Notes: generated by a model not told the origin, from the sequence alone. Counted from the first letter of the stretch, positions 35,001 through 42,798 are shown. The stretch is DNA of 64,000 nucleotides from Pseudomonas mandelii (GCF_006438925.1 NZ_RCZA01000009.1:62300-126299); one strand, 5' to 3'. Translations and numbers: made by a program.

Positions 35001-36614
35001 GCGGCTGAGCTGGTGCAGGACGGAAAAACGGCTGATGCCTTGGCTGTGCGGCTGATCGCTACCGGCGAAGGTTGGCAGGTGACTCAGAGCCAAAGCCTGG
35101 ACGTGGCTAGCGGTGATACGCCGCTGACCCTGCCAGCGGACGCGACGGATATTCGTCTGCGTCTGGATGACAGTCCGCAAGCGCTGTTCCGCTCGGCACT
35201 CGACGATCTGTTGAGTTATCCGTACGGCGGCGTCGAACAAACGGCCAGTCGTTTGCTGCCGCTGAGCATCGCGTATCCGACCTTGTCGTCGAATCCGCAG
35301 ATTCGCGATCGCTTGCGCCTGATCATGCAGAACAGCCGTCTGCGCCTGGTGCAAATGGCGGGGCCTTCGGCGAGCTTCACATGGTGGGGCATGGACGGTG
35401 AACCGGATGCGTTCCTCACTGCTTACGCTTACTACGCCGACTGGCACGCCAGCAAAGCCTTGGAACTGAGCCTGCCGCCGGAGCATTGGCAGCGAGTGCT
35501 GGAGGTCTATTCGAAGCAGGCCCAAAACACGCCGCTGTTGCAGCGAGCGTTGATTCTGTCGTTCGCCAAACAGATGCAATTGCCGGTGAACACCTTGCTC
35601 AGCGGTTTGATGGAGGATCTGTCGAAAGCGGGCGAAGGCAATGCGGCGAACCTGATGGACGATGGCGAAGACAGCATCGTCATGAGCGATCCGGATTCGG
35701 CGTTGGGTCTGGCGGCCGCTCGTGCGCTGACGGCGTCGTTGGCGAAGCAATCGAAGGTGATTCTGCCGGATGCATTCAATCGTCAACTGGCGGATGCGCA
35801 ACAACGTCTGGCCGTGAGCTCGCAGCCGTTTGCCGAAGCCTTGAACCTGTCGCTGCAAGCCTTCGATCAGGCTCACGCGCAAGCATTGTTGCAACGACTG
35901 TTGCCACAGCAATCGACCCTGGAACGCGCATTGGCGCTGACCTGGTTGCAGCGCAGCATCGAGCAGGCTTCGCCCACTGTCGCACTGGCACCGGGTGAAG
36001 GCTGGAAGAAAAAATACGGTGATACCGGGGAGACTTATTGGACGTGGCAGGGGGCTTCGCCAGTGCCAGCAGTGCTGTCGCTGACCGGAGTGCAAGAGCG
36101 TCCGTTGCGAGCGGCTTTGAGCTTCCAGACCAAACAACCGCTGGTTGATCCGATGGCCGTGACCATCACCCGTCGCCTGTCGCGTCTGGTGCCGGGCGAC
36201 GAAGCCTTCACCTTCAAACTGGAAGCGGTCGGCACCAATCCGTTGTCCAGCGACAGCCTGTATCTGGACGAAGTGATCATCACCAGCAAAGCCGCGAAAC
36301 CGCTGCGCTACGGCATGCTCGAAGTGCCGCTGCCACCGGGCGCCGATGTCGAGCGCACCACGTGGGGCATCAAGCTCATGGGCAAGGCCGGCACTGAACC
36401 GTCCGCTTTGGAGAAGGCGCGTTTCGAGCCGGGGCAGATGGCCTATGCCATTCCGGTTGATGCCTTGAGTGGTGAATTGCGTCTGCGTCATTTGGTGCGC
36501 TTCTCGCAGAAGGGCCAGTTCAACCTGCCGCCGGTGCGTTTCACTCAGGTCTATGCGCCACAGCATCAGGCGCAAGAGCAAAAACCGGCCCTCGGCCAGG
36601 TCACGGTCAACTGA
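32049..36614 (+). CDS. magD: MagD: bacterial alpha-2-macroglobulin without thioester
   Basis: 1521 residues. The ATG overlaps the magC TGA; a start five codons later is possible. A signal peptide ends at AVNAED. A series of macroglobulin-like beta domains follows, then a bait-like central region, an A2M domain with RWRITARAIADDGQ, and the alpha-helical toroid. At the place of the thioester CxEQ the sequence is PYGGVEQ (Gly at about residue 1061), so no covalent trap can form, as for E. coli YfaS and P. aeruginosa MagD. It probably acts in the periplasm as a protease-sensing or structural protein. Confidence 0.93.
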   Translation: MIGARMLRFLSLLLVLVLPVSAVNAEDTVEPSGYTPVAGESFFLLADSSFASDEQAMVRLEAPGRDYRRFRMEPYGGADIRVYRIDKPLDFLKRQKNLHRVVSDGQFKGEGLSNTLAYLWDNWYRKSRRVMQRAFSYESRKQVTEEVPELKMGTAMVAPTPYDAQPQFALIPGLPVVSQFRYPLWQAKPIQPPEGVNLAGSSSEFVSVAPGNVYIPLGNLKPGLYLVEALIGKYRATTMVFVSNTVAVSKIAGDELLVWAARKHEGSSVPKVNVLWTDGLGVMSSGATDADGLLRLKHVSPERSFVIGEDEEGGVFVSENFYYDSEIYDTKLYAFTDRPLYRPGDWVSLKIVGREFKNARDSVLPTAADVNVTVLDATGTALQSLALKLDSKAGTQGRFQLPDNAVAGGYELRFSYKDQAYSSAFRVAEYIKPHFEISLNLAKQDYRTGEPVKGSLVLLYPDGKPVANAKLSLSLRAQQLSMVDNELQYLGQFPVELTSTELTTDSKGNATLDLPAAEKPSRYMLTVFASDGAAYRVKTTKEILIDRGAASFSLRVPQRFSAVGDKVAFSYLNEGGSEQSKAVTPSSYSWVRLEDQSTGEGKLAAKDKGFTLAFDRPGTYNLTLKDDHGRVVGATGHSVTGDGVKAVPGTVEIVLDKPEYKAGDEALALITFPEPISDALLSLERDKVEATALLSKGGDWLKMEKLSETQYRARIPVKDNFAPNLTFSVLYTKGGQYSFQNAGIKVIAPQIDVAIATDKEAYQPGDTVSVDLTTQFAGKPVPAHLTVSVVDEMVYALQPEVAPTIDQFFYHPRRNNVRTSASLSFISYDVALPGSPGAPGKANRSERGVKVLERPRREDVDTAAWQPELITDASGKTRFTFKMPDSLTRWRITARAIADDGQVGQKKQFVRSEKPLYLKWSGPTKFRTGDKPDLGVFAFSQAEKPVKAELVIHYAGAEQRVPVTLNNGINYIALPAFALASGEWAAELVQDGKTADALAVRLIATGEGWQVTQSQSLDVASGDTPLTLPADATDIRLRLDDSPQALFRSALDDLLSYPYGGVEQTASRLLPLSIAYPTLSSNPQIRDRLRLIMQNSRLRLVQMAGPSASFTWWGMDGEPDAFLTAYAYYADWHASKALELSLPPEHWQRVLEVYSKQAQNTPLLQRALILSFAKQMQLPVNTLLSGLMEDLSKAGEGNAANLMDDGEDSIVMSDPDSALGLAAARALTASLAKQSKVILPDAFNRQLADAQQRLAVSSQPFAEALNLSLQAFDQAHAQALLQRLLPQQSTLERALALTWLQRSIEQASPTVALAPGEGWKKKYGDTGETYWTWQGASPVPAVLSLTGVQERPLRAALSFQTKQPLVDPMAVTITRRLSRLVPGDEAFTFKLEAVGTNPLSSDSLYLDEVIITSKAAKPLRYGMLEVPLPPGADVERTTWGIKLMGKAGTEPSALEKARFEPGQMAYAIPVDALSGELRLRHLVRFSQKGQFNLPPVRFTQVYAPQHQAQEQKPALGQVTVN

Positions 36615-36615
36615 C

Positions 36616-38235
36616 ATGACCCGACCTCTGGTCTGGTGGCTGCTGTGCTTGATTCCTGCGCTGGCGACAGCGCAGGAGGAGCCGCTGCGGCTGGCTTTTA
36701 AAGGTGAGTTACTGTCGTTGAGCCGGACCCAGGTGATCGCGCGCGAGCCGTTGCCTGCTGATGTGCAGACGCCGTTGGGCAGTGTGTGGAAGTTGTTTGT
36801 GTACGGCTGGCTGTTGGATACCAATGCCCATGAGCCGGCTTATGAATGTCGCGGTCAGTCGAAAGAGGAAGTTTACTGCTGCACGGCGGGCGGCAAGATT
36901 GAGCGCGATCAGGCCTTGGTGAAGTCGTGCGGGTTGTACTTTGAGCCGCAGCGGTTGGGCATTGCTGGCGCTGACTGGCGCACGTATTGGCAGGCGCGGC
37001 AGGCACCGGAGTGGTTGCTGGATTTGGCTTCGTTGCAGCCTTCCACGCGAGTTTCAGTGACTGAGTTGCTGCGAATGCTGGCCGTGATGCCGGCGCAGGA
37101 TCAAGCGCGGCGGGTGTTGCTGGATGTGGTGTTGAATGCGGCTGACGGCAATGTCGTGGGCGAACTCGGTGGCCGGTTGCGGGTGAAAACCTGGAGCTGG
37201 TTGGGGGATCAGGACCCTTCGTCGCGTCAGGGTGGTTTTGCCGGGTGGACAGTGGATGGCACGCCGGTTTGGGCGGGTGGGCGTGGGACCAGTCAAATGG
37301 TCTTGCGTCACTACGGTGGGGCGTTGGCTTCGGTGTTGCCGGTGGATTGGCCTTTGGATGCGGGACGGTGTGTCGAGGTGGGGCTGTTTTCACGCTATCC
37401 CATCGGGCGCGTTCTGGCGGGGGATCGTGTTGTTGAGTCCGGGCCCTTGCTGGGCGATTACCGCGTCGAATTCACCAACGGCAACCAACTCGATATCCAC
37501 AGCGACGGCGAACTGTTTTTGCTGAAAGACACACTGATCGCCCGTCTGGACCGCGAAGAATACGTCGCCCGCGTCCTGCAACGCGAAGCCAGACCCGAAC
37601 CCGCCGAGGCCGCCAAAGCCCTGGCCATCGCCATCCGCACGTATCTGCTGCAAAACGCCACCCGCCACGGCGACTGCCTGAGCATCGACGACAGCAGCAG
37701 CCGGCAACGCGTCGCACCACGTCCAGCCACGGCCGAATCACGCCACATCGCCGCCTGGACCAGCGACCTGGTCCTCGCCGGCAGCACCGTCACCTACCAC
37801 TCCGACCAGCCCGGCCCGGACAAGCTCTCCTGGCAGCAAGCCGTCGAACAAGCCAACGCCGGCCAACGCTACGACGCCATCCTGCTACACGCCTACCCCC
37901 GCGCGAGCCTCAGCCGCTGGGACAATCCAGTCGCTTCCTGCGAAGCGCTCCCCGCCGCGCAAGACTGGCTGCTGAACCAACGCCTCGGCTGGCGTCCGCG
38001 GTTGGAAAACGAGGTTGGCTACAACGAAGTCAGCACCTTCGCCGTCTGCCGTCTGGCCTTCGGCCGCCCCTATGTCGACCGCGAACGCCAGCGCCTCTAC
38101 GTGCGCGGCGTGTTGTCGCTGCAAGACCGCCTCGACCTGACCCACGAATACCTGCACCTGGCCTTCGAAGCACACCCCAACGGCCAGGATGAAACCTACA
38201 TCGAAGGGCTCGCCCGCCACCTCTTGCTGGAATAG
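36616..38235 (+). CDS. magE: MagE: DUF2300 protein with PBP-like, SpoIID-like and zincin-like parts
   Basis: 539 residues with a signal peptide ending at ATAQEE. Part 1 (about 45-270) has GSVWK with Ser 56 and Lys 59 as an SxxK, ALVKSCGLYF (104-106 as SxN equivalent SCG), and RVKTWSW (KTW in place of KTG), recalling penicillin-binding proteins. Part 2 (about 310-430) has REEYVARVLQREARPEPAEA with Glu 324 at the SpoIID catalytic position and AIAIRTYLL. Part 3 ends with HEYLH (510-514) and Glu 530 in YIEGLARH, a zincin-like pattern. The family is known as DUF2300 (YfaQ); the three-part reading is inference. Follows magD by 1 base. Confidence 0.85.
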   Translation: MTRPLVWWLLCLIPALATAQEEPLRLAFKGELLSLSRTQVIAREPLPADVQTPLGSVWKLFVYGWLLDTNAHEPAYECRGQSKEEVYCCTAGGKIERDQALVKSCGLYFEPQRLGIAGADWRTYWQARQAPEWLLDLASLQPSTRVSVTELLRMLAVMPAQDQARRVLLDVVLNAADGNVVGELGGRLRVKTWSWLGDQDPSSRQGGFAGWTVDGTPVWAGGRGTSQMVLRHYGGALASVLPVDWPLDAGRCVEVGLFSRYPIGRVLAGDRVVESGPLLGDYRVEFTNGNQLDIHSDGELFLLKDTLIARLDREEYVARVLQREARPEPAEAAKALAIAIRTYLLQNATRHGDCLSIDDSSSRQRVAPRPATAESRHIAAWTSDLVLAGSTVTYHSDQPGPDKLSWQQAVEQANAGQRYDAILLHAYPRASLSRWDNPVASCEALPAAQDWLLNQRLGWRPRLENEVGYNEVSTFAVCRLAFGRPYVDRERQRLYVRGVLSLQDRLDLTHEYLHLAFEAHPNGQDETYIEGLARHLLLE

Positions 38236-38238
38236 GCC

Positions 38239-39042
38239 ATGAAACTCCGTTATCCACAGGTCTTCCTGTTCCTTTGCTCTTTTTGCGTATGGCCGACGAC
38301 GTTCGCCGCCAAACTCGATACACCCGTTGGCGGCTGGCGCACCGGTGCGCCTGAAGGCGAAGGCGAAAACTTTCGCCAGATCGTCAACTACCCGGCCTCC
38401 TCGGTGAACACCCCGGTGGGGCAGGCCAACACTGCACGCATCACCGGGCAAATCAACGCGACGCCCAAGTCTGGTGAGCCGGGCCGGTTGATCGTCAACG
38501 GCGTCAGCATGCCACTGAAGATTGACCCCGCGGGTCGCTTTGATCGTCCGTTCTCATTCCCCAATGGCAGCAACAGCGTCGAAGTCCGCAGCCCCGATGG
38601 CCAGCAACGGCATCGCACGCAATTCCTCAACGCCCGCGGCGGAGCCACTCCGGCGAAGTTGCGGGTTTTGTTGGCCTGGGACAGCGATGGCACGGATCTG
38701 GATTTGCACCTCATCACCCCCGACGGCGCGCACATCTGGTACGGCGATCGTGTTGCGCCCAATGGCGCGGCGCTCGATGTTGACGTGACGACGGGCTATG
38801 GGCCGGAAATATTCGCCATGCCGGCGCCGATCAAAGGCCAATACCTCGTCTATGTGAACTACTTTGGGGGCGGGTATCGCAGTGATGATGAGGGGCAGGA
38901 GGAGGCGGTTCAGCCGCTGACGACCGCCCAGGTAACGGTGATTACGGAGGAAGGGACGCCGAACGAGAAGATGGAGACGTTTCTGGTGCCGATGCGGGCG
39001 GTGGGGGAATTGACGTTGGTTAAGGGGTTTAGTTATCCGTGA
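38239..39042 (+). CDS. magF: MagF: second DUF2135 protein of the mag operon
   Basis: 267 residues with a signal peptide ending at TTFAA. It shares with MagA the opening TPVGGW, the SNSVEVRSP segment, and the DUF2135 core TDLDLHLITPDGAHIWYG, and ends with a LVPMRAVGELTLVKGF tail close to that of MagA. The two are clearly paralogous, with MagA slightly shorter. It follows magE by 3 bases and is the last gene of the operon. As a paralogue of MagA it might form a heteromer with it. Confidence 0.87.
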   Translation: MKLRYPQVFLFLCSFCVWPTTFAAKLDTPVGGWRTGAPEGEGENFRQIVNYPASSVNTPVGQANTARITGQINATPKSGEPGRLIVNGVSMPLKIDPAGRFDRPFSFPNGSNSVEVRSPDGQQRHRTQFLNARGGATPAKLRVLLAWDSDGTDLDLHLITPDGAHIWYGDRVAPNGAALDVDVTTGYGPEIFAMPAPIKGQYLVYVNYFGGGYRSDDEGQEEAVQPLTTAQVTVITEEGTPNEKMETFLVPMRAVGELTLVKGFSYP

Positions 39043-39052
39043 GGGAAATAGT

Positions 39053-39101
39053 TTCAGCAGTGCTGAGACTATTAAATTGGTCAGCAGGTTGCTGACCAAT
39101 T
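39053..39101 (+). terminator. Tandem hairpins after the mag operon
   Basis: ATAGTTTCAGCA...TGCTGAGACTAT and AATTGGTCAGCA (39075-39086) with TGCTGACCAATT (39090-39101) form two strong stems just after the magF stop, but no T-run follows. They may protect or end the mag transcript. Confidence 0.5.
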
Positions 39102-39137
39102 GCTTGAATGGTGACCTTGACTCAAAACGCAGGCATT

Positions 39138-39166
39138 AAAAAGCCGGCTTGTGGCCGGCTTCTCGG
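39138..39166. terminator. Hairpin with T-run on the minus strand
   Basis: AAGCCGGC pairs with GCCGGCTT around a short loop. On the minus strand it is followed by TTTTT, fitting a terminator for leftward transcription; on the plus strand no T-run follows. It lies in the 483-base gap 39043-39525, whose remainder holds a family 3 repeat and no recognisable gene. Confidence 0.55.
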
Positions 39167-39381
39167 GGACTGGCTTGGTTCATTTTTGGTAAACCGCGCC
39201 AGCCTTCAAAACGTACACCCGGATCTTGCGTCCGGCTGTGGGACTCGGCGAGAAAATCATCTGCCTTGTCGGTGCGATTCTCCGCCGCGAGGCGGGTCTA
39301 TGCGCAAATGTGGGGCGCAGCATACTGATTTTTTGGGGGAATTCCCAGCATGGTGTGCGACCTAGAGCGATTGCGGTTACG

Positions 39382-39514
39382 TGTAGCAGCTGGCGAAGCC
39401 TGCGTTCGGCTGCGGAGCAGTCGTGAATCCTGCAGGCACGGTCTGTCTGATTCACCACGTTGCATGGTTTTACGACTGCTCCGCAGCCGAACGCAGGCTC
39501 CGCCAGCTGCTACA
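39382..39514. repeat. Inverted repeat, family 3, downstream of the mag operon
   Basis: A 43-bp stem with a single mismatch (39382-39424 with 39472-39514) around a 47-base loop. The loop is about 70% identical to the copy at 28451 and in the same orientation, while the stem is shorter and differs in its inner half in matched fashion. Confidence 0.9.
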
Positions 39515-39525
39515 ACGTTATGTGT

Positions 39526-40278
39526 TTACAGAAAAGGTACGGGCGGCCTGCGTTTATTCAGGGTCGACCACCAGAACACCCATCCCAGCACCCTTATGTT
39601 TTGTTCTTCGATTTGCGGAGGTCTGAAGACTTCATCCGGGTATTCGGAGCTGTTGTGGCTGCGCATGCGTATCGCGTTGCCTGGTACCCGGCTCAGGTAT
39701 TTGATGCGCAACATGCCGTCGTGCTCGATTGCGTAAATCTCTCCGTCGACAATTTGCGTGAGCCCGCGGTCGATGGCGACGATGGAGCCATCTTCAATTC
39801 TTTCGGCCATGCTGTTGCCAACCATGCGGGCGCAGATGGCATCGGCGTGGTTGATTTCCAGGGAATCAAGATCGCTGCGCGGCAGGCGGATCGATTCGCT
39901 GGGGTCTTTGATGACATGGGTTTTGTCGGAGCCGGGGGCAGTGGCCGCTTCTTTGTAAAAGGGTAGTTCGATATCGACCGGGTCGATGACCCGATAGGTG
40001 CCCCGGATTGACTGGGCGTCGAAGGTGTTGCCGGATGCGTCGATCAGATGCAATTCCCTGGCGTCTTGCGGTCCTTCGCCGGTTTTCAGCCATTCAGTGT
40101 TCACGGACAGTCTTCTGGCGACATCTTCCATGCGGTAGTCAGGAACTCCGCGGGTATACCAGTTATGGACAGTTTGAGGATCGGAAATACCCAGGAATTC
40201 GGCAAATCTCGTTGTCGTGATTTTTAACTCTTTCAGGAGCATTCTGAATCGTGGGCCGCAGGTTTTGTTCTTTTTCAT
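39526..40278 (-). CDS. Phage-type repressor: HTH plus S24 peptidase domain
   Basis: 250 residues. The N-terminus is an XRE-type helix-turn-helix (about 8-60, TRFAEFLGISDPQTVHNW). The C-terminus is a LexA/CI-like S24 domain with GNSM (Ser 156) and Lys 193 in RIKYLS as the catalytic pair. No Ala-Gly or Cys-Gly cleavage site is seen between the domains, so self-cleavage is doubtful. No phage genes are nearby, which makes this an orphan regulator. The GC content around its promoter is lower than average. An ATG at 40278 is chosen over a GTG two codons upstream. Target genes unknown. Confidence 0.85.
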   Translation of the reverse strand: MKKNKTCGPRFRMLLKELKITTTRFAEFLGISDPQTVHNWYTRGVPDYRMEDVARRLSVNTEWLKTGEGPQDARELHLIDASGNTFDAQSIRGTYRVIDPVDIELPFYKEAATAPGSDKTHVIKDPSESIRLPRSDLDSLEINHADAICARMVGNSMAERIEDGSIVAIDRGLTQIVDGEIYAIEHDGMLRIKYLSRVPGNAIRMRSHNSSEYPDEVFRPPQIEEQNIRVLGWVFWWSTLNKRRPPVPFL

Positions 40279-40444
40279 AAACACGAGTCTAGCCGTGCGG
40301 CATAAGGCTTTGATTCAACAAAACGTTCAAATCTGGCGTGAAATTTAAGTCCTGATGTAAGACGTCTTTTGTAAAAATTAAACAAGAAAAAACCGGTTTG
40401 CCTACCCGTTAAATGTGCTGTTGAACATGATATTCAAACGCCCA
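40279..40444. other. AT-rich promoter region of the orphan repressor
   Basis: This 166-base stretch between the repressor gene and the ppa terminator is markedly richer in A and T than the rest of the window. It includes TTTGATTCAACAAAACGTTCAAA, which has inverted TTTGA/TCAAA ends and could be an operator. No coding frame is evident. Confidence 0.4.
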
Positions 40445-40470
40445 CAAAAAACCCCGGATCAACCGGGGTT
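40445..40470 (-). terminator. Rho-independent terminator of ppa
   Basis: Read on the minus strand, ACCCCGG and CCGGGGT form a stem around a small loop and are followed by a run of T. A second, weaker hairpin ATAGCCG...CGGCTAT (40478-40502) lies just before it at the ppa stop. Confidence 0.85.
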
Positions 40471-40501
40471 CTTCGTTATAGCCGTTCATGAGAAGCGGCT
40501 A

Positions 40502-41029
40502 TCAGCCTTTATAGGCAGCAACCGACTTCATGATCTCGGTGCGAGCGGCTTCTGAGTCGCCCCAACCTTCGATCTTCACCCATTTGCCTTTTTCGAGGTC
40601 TTTGTAGTTCGCGAAGAAGTGCTCGATTTGCTGAATCAGCAATGGAGGCAGGTCGCTGCACTCTTTCACGTCGACGTACAGCTGGGACAGCTTGTCGTGT
40701 GGTACTGCAACCACTTTGGCATCGCCGCCGCCGTCGTCAGTCATGTGCAGGATGCCGATTGGACGGGCGCGGATGACCGAGCCTGGAGCAACCGGGTAAG
40801 GGGTCACGACCAGCACGTCGAGGGGGTCACCGTCGTCAGCCAAGGTGTTCGGGATGAAGCCGTAGTTGGCCGGGTAGAACATCGGGGTGGCCATGAAACG
40901 GTCAACGAACAGGCAATCGCTGTCTTTGTCGATTTCGTATTTGATCGGGGCGTGGTTGGCCGGAATCTCGATCGCGACGTAGATGTCGTTCGGCAGGTCT
41001 TTGCCAGCCGGAATCTTGCTGTAGCTCAT
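40502..41029 (-). CDS. ppa: Inorganic pyrophosphatase (family I)
   Basis: 175 residues. The catalytic acidic segment DDGDPLDVLVVTPYP is present, as are YPANYGFIP and the downstream GDAKVVAVP. The enzyme hydrolyses pyrophosphate and so drives biosynthetic reactions; it forms a hexamer in the cytoplasm and needs Mg2+. It is transcribed alone and ends at a clear terminator. PA4031 equivalent. Confidence 0.97.
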   Translation of the reverse strand: MSYSKIPAGKDLPNDIYVAIEIPANHAPIKYEIDKDSDCLFVDRFMATPMFYPANYGFIPNTLADDGDPLDVLVVTPYPVAPGSVIRARPIGILHMTDDGGGDAKVVAVPHDKLSQLYVDVKECSDLPPLLIQQIEHFFANYKDLEKGKWVKIEGWGDSEAARTEIMKSVAAYKG

Positions 41030-41142
41030 TGGGCGGTGCCCCCGTTAGTTGACCAAAAACACTTGGCCGGATTGACCAAAAAGTGGCGGCGATTATAGGC
41101 ATATTCCGCCGCCGTTGCTATGGACCAGAGGTCGTGTAGACC

Positions 41143-41955
41143 TTAGTCGCGTGCCTGATAGACCGGGTCTTCGGCTAGAAGTTGCCGAAGCCTGGTTAGC
41201 GGGTCCTGACGATAAAACAGCTTCAGTTGCTCATAGACCTGAGGATACGCCTCGTGTAGCAAATCCGGGGCACTGAAGAAGTATTCGCTGGTGACCGCGA
41301 AGAATTCGGCCGGGTTTTCCGCAGCGTACGGGTCGATGGCGGTGTCAGCGTCGGGATTGCGGTCCAGTTGCCGATCAAGGTCGTCGTAGGCCTCTTGCAT
41401 GACCTTGGCCCAGTCGCTGACCCGCATGTCGGCGTGCAGCGGCGGCAGGCCGTTGGCGTCGCCGTTGAGCATGTCGAGTTTATGCGCGAGCTCATGGATC
41501 ACCAGGTTGTAGCCTTCCCAGCCACCACTGGCCATCACGCCGGGCCACGCGAGGATGATCGGGCCTTGCTGCCAGGCTTCGCCGCTGTGTTCGCCGTCCC
41601 ATTCGTGCTCGACACCGCTGGCGTCGCGATGGCGCTGGGGGCTGAGGAAGTCGTCGGGATAGAGGACGATTTCGTGGAAACCCTGATACCAGTTCAGATC
41701 GCCCAGATGTAGCAACGGCAATTGCGCCTGGGCGGCAAGCAGCAGGCGCTGCTCCTGGTGGAGTTCGACACCGGGCAGGGCGGTCAGGTGTTTGTCATGG
41801 AGGAACAGCACGCTGGCTTCGCGCAGCCACCGGTCTTCAGCGGCGCTGAGGCCATCGAGAAAACTCAAGTGATGACGCACCCGCTGCCACATGTCGTCGG
41901 CAATCGGGTGTTTGGCCAAGGTGCGCCGGCGATGCCAGGCGCTCAGGGACCACAT
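41143..41955 (-). CDS. mtfA: Zinc-dependent peptidase MtfA-like (M90)
   Basis: 270 residues. The zinc site is HELAH at 154-158 with the third ligand Glu in NPAEFF near residue 217, as in MtfA of E. coli, which has aminopeptidase activity and titrates the Mlc repressor. No signal peptide or membrane helix is seen, so it is cytoplasmic. The partner in Pseudomonas is uncertain because Mlc is absent from most species. It follows the DedA gene by 6 bases on the same strand. Confidence 0.88.
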   Translation of the reverse strand: MWSLSAWHRRRTLAKHPIADDMWQRVRHHLSFLDGLSAAEDRWLREASVLFLHDKHLTALPGVELHQEQRLLLAAQAQLPLLHLGDLNWYQGFHEIVLYPDDFLSPQRHRDASGVEHEWDGEHSGEAWQQGPIILAWPGVMASGGWEGYNLVIHELAHKLDMLNGDANGLPPLHADMRVSDWAKVMQEAYDDLDRQLDRNPDADTAIDPYAAENPAEFFAVTSEYFFSAPDLLHEAYPQVYEQLKLFYRQDPLTRLRQLLAEDPVYQARD

Positions 41956-41961
41956 CGTGAG

Positions 41962-42618
41962 TTAGCGCGATTGGGCTTTGGACGCGGCGTTAGCAAGGCG
42001 ACTGCGGATCATGCCGATGATCATCGGTACCAGCGACAGCAGGATGATGCCCACTACCAGCAGCGACAGGTTCTTTTTGATGAACGGTACGTTGCCGAAG
42101 AAGTAACCGAGGGTCACCAGGCCGCCCACCCAGAGGATCGTGCCAAAAACACTGAAGGCGAAGAAACGCGGGTAGGGCATTTTGGCCACGCCGGCGACAA
42201 ACGGTGCAAAGGTGCGAATGATCGGCATGAAACGCGCCAACGTCACCGTTTTGCCGCCGTGTTTGTCGTAGAAGTCGTGGGTTTGTTGCAGGTAGTCGCG
42301 GCGGAAGATTTTCGAGTTCGGGTTACTGAATAAACGCTCGCCGGCCGTTCGTCCGATCAGGTAGTTGGTGCTGTCGCCAAGGATTGCCGCCAGCATCAGC
42401 AGGCCACCCAGTAGCACCGGGTCCATGCCGCCGCCGGCGGCTACTGCGCCAGCGATGAACAGCAGGGAATCGCCCGGCAGGAATGGCATTACCACCAGGC
42501 CGGTTTCGCAGAAGATCACCAAGAACAAAATGGCGTAAATCCATGGCCCGTAGTTGTTTACCAGCAAATCGAGGTACACATCGAGATGCAGAATAATGTC
42601 GAGCGGGTTGAAATCCAT
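41962..42618 (-). CDS. DedA family membrane protein
   Basis: 218 residues with four to five hydrophobic segments. The DedA signatures FCETGLVVMPFLPGDSLLF and FGRFMPIIRTFAPFVAG-like (LARFMPIIRTFAPFVAGV) are present. DedA/YqjA proteins are putative undecaprenyl-phosphate flippases and affect membrane potential and envelope integrity. The start at 42618 has AGGTG 7 bases upstream; a GTG three codons earlier is less likely. It is upstream of mtfA in a two-gene unit. Confidence 0.9.
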   Translation of the reverse strand: MDFNPLDIILHLDVYLDLLVNNYGPWIYAILFLVIFCETGLVVMPFLPGDSLLFIAGAVAAGGGMDPVLLGGLLMLAAILGDSTNYLIGRTAGERLFSNPNSKIFRRDYLQQTHDFYDKHGGKTVTLARFMPIIRTFAPFVAGVAKMPYPRFFAFSVFGTILWVGGLVTLGYFFGNVPFIKKNLSLLVVGIILLSLVPMIIGMIRSRLANAASKAQSR

Positions 42619-42798
42619 GGGGGGCACCTGTGGTGATGGTCCGACTCAGCAGACCCGTGCGGATGACTTCATGTAAGCCTACAAGCGGGTGTAGTTTTTC
42701 TTACAAGCGCGGAAGCTCGGCATTATACGGGCTGAGAAGTGAAAAACGCGTTGAGTTTGTAGCGGGGGATGTCGACAGGATCAACGGTTGGTGTGGAC

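Noticed and set aside
32025..36824. A 1599-codon open frame on the minus strand opposite magD
   Set aside because: It mirrors the reading frame of magD, has low-complexity His/Arg/Gln-rich sequence and no recognisable domain; long antisense frames are common in high-GC genes.
39526..40278. Prophage remnant around the repressor gene
   Set aside because: Only one phage-like gene is present, and ppa and mag genes flank it; no integrase, attachment site or structural gene was seen.
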